64,000 bases of DNA, from positions 37,985,822-38,049,821 of the forward strand of contig OX365955.1 in the NCBI GenBank assembly GCA_947247005.1, given 5' to 3'. The notes below the pieces were generated by a model. The model saw nothing but the letters and a program-made list of their open reading frames with translations. It made no database searches and had not been told where the DNA came from. The position numbers were made by a program, and so were the translations under genes. Below are positions 25,301-40,300 of the stretch, piece after piece (the stretch's first letter is position 1; each line of letters opens with the position of its first letter). This DNA comes from Spisula solida. Its lineage: Eukaryota > Mollusca > Bivalvia > Venerida > Mactridae.

Positions 25301-28300
25301 GTGTGGTCTATCCATGGATTCTTTATATGAGAACTATGTTTGGTCTATCCATGGATTCTTTATATGAGAACTATGTGTGGTCTATCCATGGATTCTTTAT
25401 ATGAGAACTATGTGTGGTCTATCCATGGATTCTTTATATGAGAACAATGTGTGGTCTATCCATGGCTTCTTTATATGAGAACTATGTGTGGTCTATCCAT
25501 GGATTCTTTATATGAGAACTATGTGTGGTCTATCCATTGATTCTTTATATGAGAACTATGTGTGGTCTATCCATTGTTTCTTTATCTGAGAACAATGTGA
25601 GGTTTATCCATTGATTCTTTATATGAGAACTATGTGTGGTCTATCCATTGTTTCTTTATCTGAGAACAATGTGTGGTATATCCATTGATTTTTTATCTGA
25701 GAACTATGTGTGATCTATCCATTGATTCTTTATATGAGAACAATATGTGGTCTATCCATGGATTCTTTATATGAGAACTATGTGTGGTCTATCCATTGTT
25801 TCTTTATCTGAGAACTATGTGTGGTCTATCCATGGATTCTTTATATGAGAACTATGTGTGGTCTATCCATTGTTTCTTTATCTGAGAACAATGTTTGGTC
25901 TATCCATGGATTCTTTATATGAGAACTATGTGTGGTCTATCCATTGTTTCTTTATCTGAGAACAATGTGTGGTCTATCCATTGATTCTTTATATGAGAAC
26001 TATGTGTGGTCTATCCATTGTTTCTTTATCTGAGAACAATGTGTGGTCTATCCATTGATTCTTTATATGAGAACAGTGTGTGGTCTATCCATGGATTCTT
26101 TATATGAGAACAATGTGTGGTCTATCCATTGTTTCTTTATCTGAGAACAATGTGTGGTCTATCTATTGATTCTTTATCTGAGAACAATGTGTGGTCTATC
26201 CATTGATTCCTTATCTGAGAACAATGTGTGGTCTATCAATGACATCATCATCAGAATCACTGTCATCATTACTGATGTAATTTAGTTCTTGGCGCGCAAA
26301 CGCTCTCCTTTTCTTATGAAGATAACGTGACAGATTAGCGTCCCCTTGTTGATGGTTTGTTAATCTGTATTCTTGTTTCCTTCGTGGTTGTGCAAAGAAA
26401 TTTGGATAATCCTTCTTTGAATTTTGCCGATGTTCCCACCCAGAATTATCTGGGTCAGAAAGTCCATGCTTTCCTTCCTTACTGTGTAAGTTTCCTAGCC
26501 AACGAGGCTGCACATGATGAGGTTCGACGTAATGCTTTGGTTCTGTTTGTAAATCAAAGTTTTTCTTTTCACTTCTCAATGTTTTCTTCTTTCTCGTTGG
26601 TGTGCGTGTGTGCTTTCTCATAAATCTCGGCTCGTAGTGAGTTGCATTGATCCAGTCCTCAACGTTTCTCTTTGGTCTGACTGGTCTCTGCAAGCTGATT
26701 GGCCATGTCCTGTGGGTCTTAGTATCTTCATCTTGATACAATAGAGGCTTGAAATCAAGTGGGTCTGGTTCCGCATGTTTTACCCGTTCCTCTAAAGTTG
26801 CGTGTCGGTCTGAGTACAAGTGTAGTGGTTCATTTGCCGGAGGTATTCGTTTTCTATGTTTGCGTCGCTTTGACAACAGGTATTTCCTGTTTGTTCTTGG
26901 TGAGAAAAACCAGAAGAGGAATGTTTGTAGGCAGGTTATGGAACCTTCTGGAACGTCTCGTGTACTCCATATGCTACGCTTTATGTTGTCCTGACTAGGT
27001 CGGTATGGAACTCGTAGCTTGATCAACAAGTTACCATTGGTTATGAAGAATGTTTGGAACATTTGTTCTGTTTCAACGAATATTGAGTTCCTTGTAGAGA
27101 AGCCACTGTCGTACAGGATGTTATTGTCTGGTAGACTGATATCCTGGCCAGCCATCAGCAGACGACAACTAGAAATAGCATGCCCAGACTTTGCTTCTAT
27201 CTTCTGCTTCAGTGTCCCCAGTGAATTGTTAACATCCACCATTGTTTTATAGATGACGCCATCAGGAGCATGAATAAACATGGGGAATCTCTCAACTTTC
27301 AAAAACAGTGATTCATTCAAGTCTTGAATCATGTCTTTGATTTGACCATGATCTGGCAGACGGAACTGACTGGTAGTGATTTCATACAGTTTAGCATTAG
27401 GCACTCCTATTTCTTCTAGCCTATGTTTAATATCCTTGATTTTCTTTGTTGCCACTGCTTTAATATTCTCCACTATTCCGTTACCGATGTTGACTTTTAA
27501 TGGAACTCCAAACATGATGTCCCTGTCAACATTCGACATGGTTACATGCATCATAATAATCGTATTCTTTGGAACGTATCCAACGTTTGCGGTAAAGTTT
27601 AGTTGTTTGTCATTTCTGAATAGTCTTATCAAATCGATTGGCACATCCGTGTTACCGTGCAACATAAAAGCTACAACTGACCATCGGTCAAACTGTGACA
27701 CATAGATTTCAAAATTCTCACCGAGCTCGGTAACTACGTTTACACTTTGCATGCTCATATGGTTCAATATGCCGACTGTGTTTAGCTTTAAAGTGTCTTT
27801 ATTTCGTACACCATAGAATCCAAGACAGTGTTCCCAGTTCAGAGATTTTCTTTTATGTTGAAAGACTAGGGCATGAATGGGCACATAGAGTTCATGCATT
27901 GTCACATGATCCTTGCCATGCTTGCTGAAAGTTCGACAAAATACTCGGTAGAGTATATCACTTGCTGTACTGCATCGGTCGACGTAAAGTCGGTAAGTCT
28001 TACCCCAGAAGGTCTCCACATGGACTAGAATATCAAAATGAACTTGAATAAGAACATGCATGTTGGTACCATTACGAATCTTATACTCGTATAAACGACG
28101 AGCGTTTTCTAGCACCTTGTCACGATACAGTATATCCTGCTGCTCGACGGGTATCCCTTTCACCCGCCTGATGTACGTCTTTATTTCATACACTGCACAC
28201 ATGGGATCGGCACTGATTGGAAACTTTGAATTAATTTGGTTAATTTCAACAGTTACGTTTAAATTCCGTTTCGGCATGACCATTATCACACTGCCTGGTT

Positions 28301-31300
28301 TAAGGGTGTAGATGTCTTTCATTTCACGTGGTATCTTATCCCCAGGGTCCATCACCATGATCTTTTCATCGTCTCGGTTAAATTTAAGACGTTGTTCTGC
28401 GTACTTAACAAGTTGGAATAGGGTATCGTCTGGATGAGGGGTGAACAATGTGAGATTATCCAATCGATTGAACGACCATATTGCGATAGCGCGGCCCAGG
28501 AATCCGTTGACATCGATGTCCGTGTATTCAGACAGGAAGTCCATATTCTCGATGTCCGAGTCATACTCAGAGTCTGTGTCACTCTCCATGGCGTCGTGCT
28601 GAAATTTGAATTACAGAGAATTAAAAATTATGCACTGGGAGAATAAATTATTATATAAATACACGCATTTTGTAACATTAATTGATATGAAAATGAAACA
28701 AATCTGTACAACTTGTATTTATTACTATCCACACCTCATATTCCTGATGTTATCCATAGCTAAGATGATCTCAATATATAACGAATGAATGAGAAATCAT
28801 TGAATCATGCAGATTAAAATGGTACTTAATTGATTATTGTTCAAATCTTTCTTAAAAATAAATCATATTTAAAGGTAAAATAATTCTTAATTTGAACTCA
28901 CGTTAGTAATATTGCTGTATAATCATAATCAATTATTTTAAATTATCCATTTTAGGTACTGGTGTCATTTATATATCCTTTGTGAATAACTTCACCTAAT
29001 TAAGTCATATTTCAGTATTTCAATCCTCCCTTTTAAATCATATTTCAGAAATGTCTATAATTATAAGCACAATTTATTTCCTCTGTCTTAGTGACCCTAT
29101 TATAAATGTTGCTATAAAGTCAAATCATGTTACATTGATGTGAGATAAACTTGAAGCATATTTTACGGGTCATATTTTACTACCCTCTATTAAATGTTCT
29201 CTATTCAATAACCGATCTTTATTTCGACAAAAATTGCTACATTGATATTTGGGTTTAAAATTAGCGCCTAGTTAAATGGTACATATTTGATTGTTGACCA
29301 GGATTGGTTGGTTTGATAAATATTTGATACTGCTTCATTATCAAATACTTGTTTGATGGTTTTCAAATTATAAATATTTCACATGTTGTTGTGAAATGAA
29401 TACATCAACAATATACAAACATTTGAAAAAATATTGCCTTGCAGTCAGTTTTTTCCCCCCTCTATTTTTTTCCTGGGGAAAAAATTGACTGTAACACCAG
29501 TATGTTGGGACTGTAAAAAATTAAGCAAATTCTGCATTAATTGTTATATTCAACATAATCAAAATATTTGTATTTCTTAAGCTGTTATATTGAAACTAAA
29601 CATATGCTACAAAACTGTACAGATGCATACTTCAAACTGTCACATTTTTATGCCCTGGCACCTACTGATTCAGGAGGCATATAGTGATTGTCCTATCCAT
29701 TTGTTCGCCTGTCCGTTTGTTCCTTTGAAAATGTTAACCAAAACTTTCAAGTTCTTAAGAGTCAAATATTTTCAAAGACCATCAAGGCATTGCTTTCAAA
29801 CTAGGCATACTGGTTTACCATCATAAATACCTTACACTGTGAATGTCATGTATCACTATCCAACATTTCTACAGAATTATGGCCCCTGTTTGACTTAGCT
29901 AGTTATTATGGACAAGGCTTCCACCGGGGCATAAGCATTTACTGAATGCAGCTTTATTCGTTGTCTCATATAATTAAATGAAGCAATATCGAATCTGGTC
30001 ATTTAACTGTCTATGTATAATCAACACATGAAAATTACGTCCATAGTATGTAATCAAATATTGAATATATTGGATATTTTGTTCTAAATCAATGAAGTAC
30101 CTGCCGATCTTGTCGTCATTATGAAGTGTGGCTGATATAATGATTAAACAATTAGCTCAACTTCAATATAATCATATAGTTAAACTGATAAATTGGCTTG
30201 AATTTTCGAATGATAATTGATAAAAGCTAATTGACTTATCATCTGACATCGTTTATCGAGACTTTATAAATCTTTTCAACTCATTTTCTCGCTACATTTG
30301 TGTTTACCAATATTTCAAGTTCTTTTGAAATGCTCTTCAAATTTTATTGTGTTGGTTGTTTAAATTTATTCACAGTTATGTGCAGAAAGAATATAAAGAT
30401 TTACGATTGTTTTACTACAAATAGAATACTTGAATAAAAAGTACAAGTTTATAAGTATCGGCTGTTGTGTTATAAACAACAAGATTTATTGTTGGATTGT
30501 AATTTATTTTGGCTTTTATCCTGCAAGCATCGGGATCTGGTTAAAAGTAGATATATTTATAATACAAGAGATGATTAACGCTTGAAGCTATAGTTTACTT
30601 ACAAATGAACCTATGCTAGTAGAATTGCTTAAAGTTAACTTCCACCTCACTTTAAAAGCCAATTTAAATGATTCCCAATAAGCCATCTTGATACTGAATG
30701 TGCTTTTAGTATATCATCTGCTTTTAAAGGGCCACATATGATTCATCTCTTGACTGATTGTTTAAAACAGGTTAAGATTTTAGTGTAAATCGAAAAATCT
30801 AAATACAGTCATACCTGTGTAAGTGGTGACCTAGAGCTGTATTTAGTGGCAACCTGTTTTAAGCGGTCATATAAGATTTTATAGTCCTTCAACTGGCTTC
30901 TTATGACAGGTTTGACATTACATGATATTCATAGATATCAACCAAGGTACATGTTTATTAATTGTATCTAATAATAAGCAATCACATTAGATAAATCCCT
31001 CATTAGACAAAGAAATTGAACTTTATGGAATTGTAACTTATTATAAATCATTTTCCAGATTTATTCTGAAAACATAACATGTCAATGTTACTTACCTGCT
31101 TACTGTAACCAGGGCCAACAAGGTCCCTATGCAGCATTTCTCGAGTCTGACGATATAACTCAGCCATTTTGTAGTTAAAATCCTGCTATTTTCGCTTGAC
31201 TAAAAATACTTTTCCAGTAAATAATGTATTTATTAGATCTTCATTATTAAAACTGTACTATCAGTGGTGTGAACTTGAACTGTACAGTTTTGTTATTACA

Positions 31301-34300
31301 CTGATGTAAGGATTATCTTTTTCATTTTTAACTAATAAATATTATTTCACATTTTTAAAAAACTTAAATATCTACATAGTTTTTCCTGTTAAACATTTAT
31401 AATCAATTACTGCCAAATGAAATGGACCAATGAGTTTCGTTTGAAAATGAAATGAAATCTCTATTGTTTATAATAATGTTATATAAAGTTTTAAAAGTTA
31501 GAATGCATTGACTGGATATCAGATTTCTGGGTTACACTGGTACATTACATACATGAATTATAGTTTGGGTAAATTAGCTAAACAGTTCTTTTGAAACTCA
31601 CTGTATCAAAAGAATATAACATAATATAAGTGTGAACAAGGAAGCGGGAAAAATGCTTATGAACTACAAATTAACCCTTTACTAGTTTTGATTTATTTTA
31701 AATTCTTTATAACTCTTATACAACTACTTAGTGTCTACACTATTTATAATGATACAATTAACAAAACTGCTATCAAACCTTGTCCATCCCCAATTATAAG
31801 TAGGTGTTGTTAAACTAATAAAGAATTATGCCAAATTTAAATACAAATGTAAGTTATAAAGGTTGCTGTAAGTGCTTTGATAAGACAGTACTCAGGGTAC
31901 TTTCTTTTCCAAAGCACTTACGAAAATCGTAAACTTACGATAAAATTTAAATTATTTATAATTCTTTTCCAACTATTAGTGTGGTAAAGTGAGCTGCTAC
32001 ACAAGTAATGATTCAGTAAATGAACTCGTACAAACCATACCCGTCCCCAATTTTGCAGTCGGTAAAGAATTATAAAGAATTAAAGTTTGAACTTAAGTTT
32101 ACGATTTCCGTAAGTGCTTTGATAAAACAGTACCCAGGGCTTCTTGGGATGATTCTATATTTCAATATTCAGTAACAATAAGGTTATCTATCCATATATA
32201 TAATAATCTGTCGAGATTGACTTTGTATAGTTGATACTTTATTTAAATCAGATTTTCTTCATAATATGTTTGGCTTTATGTTATCATTTATCTCCTGTTC
32301 TATTCATAAATCATCATTAGGCCAAGAAATAAATAAATGTTTCCTATAATTTCATTAAACAAACCATTAATCAGCTTGGTACATATTTTACTATTTTTCA
32401 TGCAATTATGTAGGAAGTGTTTGTACTGGTACTCAGCCTCATTTCAATCTCGACCCCTGTGAAAAAGGTTCATGAATTGCTACAAAGTCATGAGTTTTTC
32501 ATGATGTTTTGTGCACTTCATGAACCATTGATAGGCAATGAGGTTCATGAACTAGTACTACTTTCATGAATTTTTAGTTCATGAACTTTTATAGAACTTC
32601 ATGTGAGTTCTCAAACCAAATTTCTTGTTTTAAGTTGAGAAATGATATTTTTGGGAGCGAGCGGCATGTAATGTTTCTGGCCTTAAGCCTAGGTGCCACT
32701 AAGGAATTCCACATCAGTGATGTTCTCCAGATATCTTCAGATTCCACCCGATTCATCACAATTCCCTACTATATCACAAACTGTCTTGTGACTTTCCTAG
32801 GCTTACCCTAGGCCACAAGAAACATGTTCCCGATGTCCTGATAGCTCATTAATTTCCACCGGGAGTACATCGCTGAGGCAAAAGATGCTCAGTGGAACCT
32901 AGGCTTTATATCGATAATTAATATATCTATGACATGTTATTGGATTTACATTCCTTTGTTACAGTAATATTCATGAATCAAAGTCAATACTTGTTTCAAC
33001 TAATTAATCTCTACTAGATTTTGATATTACTGAATTTTCAACCTGATATCTTTTAGTCAGATATATTTTATTTGCCAACAGTTAGGCTAGAAAAGAATCT
33101 CATTTTTTAAAAATTACCGTATAACTCTATTTAAACACCCTTGTTCTCATGGGTATTGTATAGACTGGAGTTACTTCCCCTGATTTGTGGCAACTTCAGT
33201 CCAACAGGAAGAAGATATAGAATAAGTGGAATCCTTTAACTCATCCCACCCTTAGACCATTTCTCGACTTATCTTATGGGTATTGTATAGGCTGGAGTTA
33301 CTTCCCCTGATTTATGGCAACTTCAGTCCAACACGAAGTAGACTTAAAATAAGTGGGATCCTTGAGTATATGTTGTTATAATTCATGATTTGTATTTATT
33401 GCAGTATGACCAGGGTAAGACAGAAATCCGTCGCCGTGAGAACCGTTGTCTTCTCAGCTTCCCTGTTATGGGTAGAGAGTTTGAAGGTCATTATGAATGT
33501 AAGATCACTGTCGGTGATGCCGTCTCAACATGTGACCTGACAATGAGAGGTAAATGTTTAAAATTTATCACATGACTTGTACCCAGTGTAACAGTCAGTT
33601 TTATCCCCCGCCCAGTTAAGCCCTCGGGTTAGTATAACGAGTATGTATATTCTTACACTGCAACACTAGTTACATGACTTTCTCTTCAAAATGACGTCAT
33701 TTTGGCATCGTGTATTTAACGGAGTCCGTTTTTCAGCAGAAAGATGGGTATTTTCGTGTTATTGGTGTCATATGGTACAAAGAATCTTACACTCATTATA
33801 TCAATTGACAACTTGTGATAGATCCTATATACTATGCATAGATGTTTAACAAACATGGCATCCATTAACCCTTTACTCAATGGTCACATTTTTTAGTTAG
33901 TCAATTAATTTAGGTTGATTGTGAAACAAGTTTTTCCAACTAGTATAATCACTTTGGCAACCTCTTTCTTGATGGTATAATTTTATTGAAAAACCTTAAC
34001 CTCTCAAAATAAATAATTGTTTCTTCAATGAATTTGAAACTCATCAAATTGTTTTATTTACTTGGATGAAATTTATGAAATCTGTACATTTGTATATAAC
34101 AGAGCCTGAATGGGAGTTCATGAAGCAACTTGAAGATATTGAAGGCCAGGAAAGACAAAAAGCCATCTTTGAATGTGATGTCAGCGATCCTGATGCGGAG
34201 GTGACCTGGTTCAGGGAAGATAAGGTAAGGTCAAGGTCATATAGCAAAAATCATATTGTACTATGCACTGCTGGTATATATACAGAGACATATTCTGGAT

Positions 34301-37300
34301 ATAGTGTCAATATATAGAATAACTTTGTATGATATATACGAAGTTTATATATCATTACACCTTATTAATGTATGACATGCAGTATGTATACACAACATTT
34401 AACTCACTGTGGAATGGCTAGTGGACACTGATTGACTAAAATTCAAATTGGCATAATACTTATACTGTAAACCAATAAATTATTTCGCGCAATTTAATTT
34501 TGCTGAGTTCGAGAGTGGTAGAATTTTACGAAATTAAGTCGCAGCAAAAGTGCTAGAAACATTAAAATGCACATTGTGGGAACTTTAAAACACAAAATTT
34601 TGTAGTCGCGAATATGCTGATGATCAGCAAAACGCGAAAGTTAGTATTCGCGAAATTAAATTGGTTTACAGTATATGATATATATTGTGTGCATTGAACA
34701 TTGTCTGATAAACAATTTACATATATAAAATATACTCCCTTCAAAGCCTTGATCCTTCTACCTTCTGCTTGTATAAGAACCTTCGATGATACAATTTTAG
34801 GCATCCAAATGCTAGATACCCCATCAGATACCTGGGTTTACTCTTTGTGCTATGCTTTATTATCAACTCTGGGTTTCTTGACTTACAAATTTGCATAATC
34901 ATAAATTATTCATGAGATCTTCCAGTATGAATTCATAGTGAGTCTGCATTAAAATTTTGACCAATGAAATGACACTTAAGATAGCCTTGTTCAGGGTTAA
35001 CAAATGCTTGGACTTCAATTAAAGAATAGGAAAGTAGGAATAATTTCATTGGTTTAAAATAAATCAAAGTCTCATTAATATTCATGTATGCAAATAGTTG
35101 ACAGTTATTATTCTTGTGGGACATGAAAGATTTAGATTAACACAAAGAGTACCGATAGGTTGTGACGATTACCTAGATTTGTAGTGTCATTGAGTATGAG
35201 CTTTATCCCCACAGAGTCTCTGAGCCTTTAAACTGTAATGATTGTCAAAAAACAATATTGTATGTGACTGTAAAACAAACCCCTTTTCCCTGTATCTAAG
35301 TTTGTGGTGAATAAAATAAATATTTGTGTCTTCCTCCTTGCTTTTAACTTATTGATTAGTAGTCATAGAAAATTAGAAATTGGACCTTACACTGATCAAA
35401 GCATTACCCTGTAATCTCACCCCTAGTACCCTAGTAAAGTATTCAGTCTCTCTAGCCTTAGCTATAAACAAAACTGGATAATATCAACACTGCTCGGTCG
35501 ACTGGCTGCTTGTTTGTTATCAGTGTAGATCGAAAGAGTATATGCATTCAAAGCCATTTAATGCCTAAGATCGGACATAAATCGATGATGGAAATATATT
35601 TTATTTTCAATTTATATTTTGTAAACAAGGCTAGTGGTATCTTCGGCGGACTAAAACATGTCTTAAGGTCATAAACAACACACAATTTTGATCAAAAAGT
35701 TTTGGCTGTTTTAAGACATATTGGCTGGTTAAATCAGGTGATAATGAGCACAGGTTTGAGTGTATGTTGGTCAGTGTAAGGTCTGTAGTTAGAATAGTAG
35801 ATGTACCTAACCTTCGTAATCCTTAGTTCTATGTTTGGTGAAATGTTAGTCTGGTTGTGTTGTTACCTAAGTTCTGAAATAAAAAAACAACACTGAAAAT
35901 CATATGATTTTTTGTATACTGTAGAAATTAATATCTATTTTTAAGCAGAATTATGTTATAACAGTGTACAATAGCCAGAGAATTAAAATTTTCAGTCTGA
36001 AGTGACATGCATTTGAAATAAATAGATAATTATATATGTTATGATTTATTGAAAAAAACACAGGAGATTGTCAAGAGTTACTTCCCTTTCTATATCAATT
36101 TTAGAATTTATCACAAGTTCTCTCCCTTTCTATATACTAATATGAACTGAGGCACTGCCTGTCATGGGGATTGATTTGGGTGAATTGCATTTCTGTCCAA
36201 ACCAGGCTTAACATTCAATGAACATAGATTTTAAACCTTGTAACTTGGTGATATTGTGATGTAGTACGAGACTGTAGTGTGTAGAAGAGATTTGTAGTGA
36301 GATGTGGAATATTAGACAATATTACACAAGTAGATTTTTTAGAACCAATATGCATAGACCTTGAGATGATTCTAGCGCACAACTTCCCTGACAATGCTGT
36401 AGTCTGATATATTATATAACCATGCTTTGTATATATTAAAAGTACAGTCTAACTTGATCTAAGTATAATTTGGTTGAAAACTCATAAAAATGAGATCAAC
36501 TTCAAATTTAGTACAAAATCTTCCAAGTCTAATTTGAATGATTTTTTCTTTATTGAACCTTATTATTAAGACAAACTCAAAACGAGGGTTTCCATGGCGA
36601 GGTTACTTTTCTGTAGTCAAGTATTTGTATTTAAAAATTTTTTTGTTGAGGGATGTCCCAAAACAATTTGACAATGTACCACTATACTTGATATCAAGTT
36701 AGATTGTAGTCAAACTGCTGAAAATCCCCTTTATATAGACTCTATATTGTAACCATATTGTATATTAAATGAATTACTGTATAAGTGGACTTTTCTGTGG
36801 GTCAAAAAATTTGCGATTTTATTATTATTTCTTTAACTAGGAGTGTTCTTTTGTAGTTAGAAGAAATGTTAGTGAGTTTTGTAAAATCACAAAATTTGCC
36901 AATTTTTCCACATCACTATAGCAGTGTAGCAATACCACCTGACTTTTGACTACAGATACAAGAAGAAATTTGAAAACATTGGAAAATAAAATAGTCATAA
37001 AATTTTTATTTCTTCATCAATTTCTATGATATATACACCACGCTAAGGAGACAATTATTTGCTTTCCATGAAATATAAAATCTTTTTCAGCGACTGTGCC
37101 GCTTTGTCCATTACCTTGTGAAACCATGGAACGTGAAGGTTTCACAGGGTAATGGAAAAATCGGTAATACTCCTGAAAAATATCTTATATTTCACGGAAA
37201 TCAAATGCTTTTCCCCTTAGCGTGGCGTATAGTTTATAGAAATCGAGGAAGAAATAAAATACTTATGGCTATATTTGTGGTCCAATGTTTACAAATTTCT

Positions 37301-40300
37301 ACTTGTAACTGTAGTCAAAAGCCACGTGGTATTGCTACCCTGTATAGTGTGCCCATGATTATGAGAAAGGCGGGAAAATTTGGTATATTCCATAAAGGTG
37401 GATTAATCAGATATGCAATTTATCATTGAGGTTTATAGTACAAAACTGACTGTATCTGTTTACTTCAGTTATTTGTAAAACCAATTTTGCAACAGTTGAC
37501 CAAAACAATTCATGTTTGTAAACATCACATTATCCTGGGCGCACTATAACTGAACCACTTATACAGTTTAACAACAATATATGATTTCTCATTGTATGAT
37601 ATATTGTATAATGTACTAATCACATATATTTTGCTTTTTCTCTCCCCATTCTATATGTATATAGGGCGAGGATACGGTAACTATCATGAATTATCATGAT
37701 CATGATAAATCCATTCTGTTCAATAATAACATTATATGTTCAAACATTCCTTCAATGTTATCTGCATTGTTCATACCTGAAATCTGTATTATTATTTTAT
37801 CAAACTACCCACTTTATTGATGATTCAAGCAATTTCAAACCCCTTTGTTCGACAATTATTTTTTTGCCTTTTATCTCCCTTTACTCTTGCAGCCGTTATT
37901 TTCACACTCTGTTGTTTTCCTTAATTCATCTGGCTTTCAATACTTTAAACAGATAGCCGCCAACAGTTAAAAATTCAAATGCTGTAGCAGCGAATGAGCC
38001 TATTGCCTTTAGAAATTCTAAATGCTTCTCGACTTCAAGCGAACATTTTCATTCCACTCATTCTCATAGTTACATCCAACATAAAAACGTTTTGTAGGGT
38101 GTTTTTTCTTCTACTGTTACGAGTTTATATATATGTAGATGTAGAAATTTTTCTGGACGTTTTTCTGTGTGATTTTGCTCAATCTGCTGAAGTAATCTCA
38201 AGTCAGCTATATAGTTTGGTCAACTATCCATACTTCATGTGCCAAGATTTACCTAGCTTTTAAATATCTTTAAAATACCGTTTTCGTATTTCAATTACCA
38301 ACCCTAAGTCCCATTGATACTATACTTTTGACTATCCAGTCAGAGTATCCTGACACCTTGCCAAACAGCAGTCCTTCGGAACTAACCTCAAATGGTGAAT
38401 AGAAAACAAGAGAGCAATTACCCAGTACCATGTTTAGATAATTTAATATGTCACCCCCCGGGATTGAACCTGTTTGCACTTATCAATAATGGCAAACTTG
38501 AAACTAGGCAACAGAAATGCTCAGAATATTTGTGAGCTTCAGGTAAATAAAGCTTCATGATAGTAACATTTTCCAATTTCTTCAACAGCTTGCATATTTT
38601 GATCTTCAAAAACTGAAGTAAACTTGACTTGAGATGACTTCTTAAATTTTAAAGGCTTCATGCTTTGTTTAAAACATTGAATGTTGATATACAGATTGAT
38701 ACATGACCATCTAGTCCAGCAACTACCCTGATTCATTGATGCCTAGCAAGGCCTCTATGCCAGGAACCATTTTTAACATGTTTAATATAGAGCGGCCTGG
38801 TCCCTATCGAACTCAAAACCTCTCATTCCAGAGGTCTTACAAAGACGATATATTTTAAAATTTGGTACTGTCTTGCATGTGTAATAATGTTGTTAATACA
38901 TTGCCATAGCATAATAATGATAAACTGCTTGACAAGAGTGCAGCATTTTACAAACATTTATATTGCGACTTGTTTGATGTGATACAGAGTCTGTGATTCT
39001 CTTAACAATCTTGGTTGGGACATCACCAGAACAGAGATTTCAAAATGTTTTTTGTAAAAATATGTAATGGAACTGCTCTTTATGTGCCTTACTGCTTTGT
39101 TGTTAATTGTTTAGCACCAAAATGTTGTTATTTACTGTAAATATCTTAGTGCATAGGTAACTATGGTTGTAGGAAGCATAAAGGGCCTGCTGCTAAGCTG
39201 ATTAATGTTGTTATAACTTTATACTGTAAATATCTAAGCGCAGAGGTAACTATGGTTATGGGGAACATAAAGTACTTAGTCAGGCAAGATTAAACTAAAC
39301 TTTTTTTGTATATTATTTTATTTATTGACCTTTGTATTTTTTCATTCTTAATTCTTGCCCGGGCCATAATTTTATTATCTTCACTAACAGCCAGAATACC
39401 GGATATCTTTGAAAACAGTCTGAATACTGGATAGTGACCCAGTAACTATCATCAGAAGGAATCGTTTAAACTGAATCTTTCATTATTTAAGTAAAAAGAA
39501 ATAAAACTTAAGTATTGTCTGATCAAAATGAGATTCCAAGCTAATGCTGTTTCAAGTGTGATGAATCTCAGTTTAATCTGGTTTAAATTAAACTAAGCAT
39601 TGGTACATCTTTATTTTTGATACCTGAAACACATGGAGGGTTTTGTTAGTGAATGATTATGTTCCAGTGGATCACAGACTCTGGTTACATGTATCAACTT
39701 TGATGTTACATGCTTGGTACTGTCCTGTTCTAGTTTCTATAATCACCTAATCCTTGTCATCTTTATCATTGATTTAAATCTTCATTCTTTTGTCCATACA
39801 TATCATCCTGTTATATGATTTGATATTAGAATATTGATATCAAAATATTTCAGTCCCCGATCTCCCAAAGGGTCTCAGTTTCAGAAAAATCTCATCTCAA
39901 TTATTGGCATGTGTCTTTTAGTTAATTTCCATGGGAGATTAGACTCACAATTGATAGCACAAAACAAAAACAGTATTTTAAACTTACATCAGTAGAATTT
40001 CAAGATCTTAAACTACAGATTTGTCTCAAACACAGACTCTGATTTGAGCAAAATCTCAATTTGAGATGAGATTTCTGTGTGAGATTCTTTGGGCCATCGA
40101 GGCCAGATATCTATTGCTTTTCTTACTCTACTTCTGTCTTCCATTTGTTCTATTGACCGAAAATATTAAACTGATTCGAACATTTATGCATGAAGCTACC
40201 AGTATATTACAAGGTTCTTGCATAGAATAATATCTACTTCTGTTAGCAATTTCATTGAAAATCATGTATATATGGTTACTAAATGATACCTTATGCATAT

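Larger units (their letters stand above)
23693..33404 (+). other. 9.7-kb intron hosting the minus-strand gene
   Basis: Holds the element at 24007, the minisatellite, the nested gene (26211-31167 on the minus strand), the element at 29647, two GTAAGTGCTTTG repeat copies, a TTCATGAA-rich patch at about 32465-32600 and the duplication at 33148. Confidence 0.85.

Noticed and set aside
25085..26237. CRISPR-like array
   Set aside because: The units are contiguous with no unique spacers and the DNA is animal; it is a minisatellite.
26357..28311. Several plus-strand open readings opposite the nested gene
   Set aside because: They are shadows of the long minus-strand coding exon, with no domain character.
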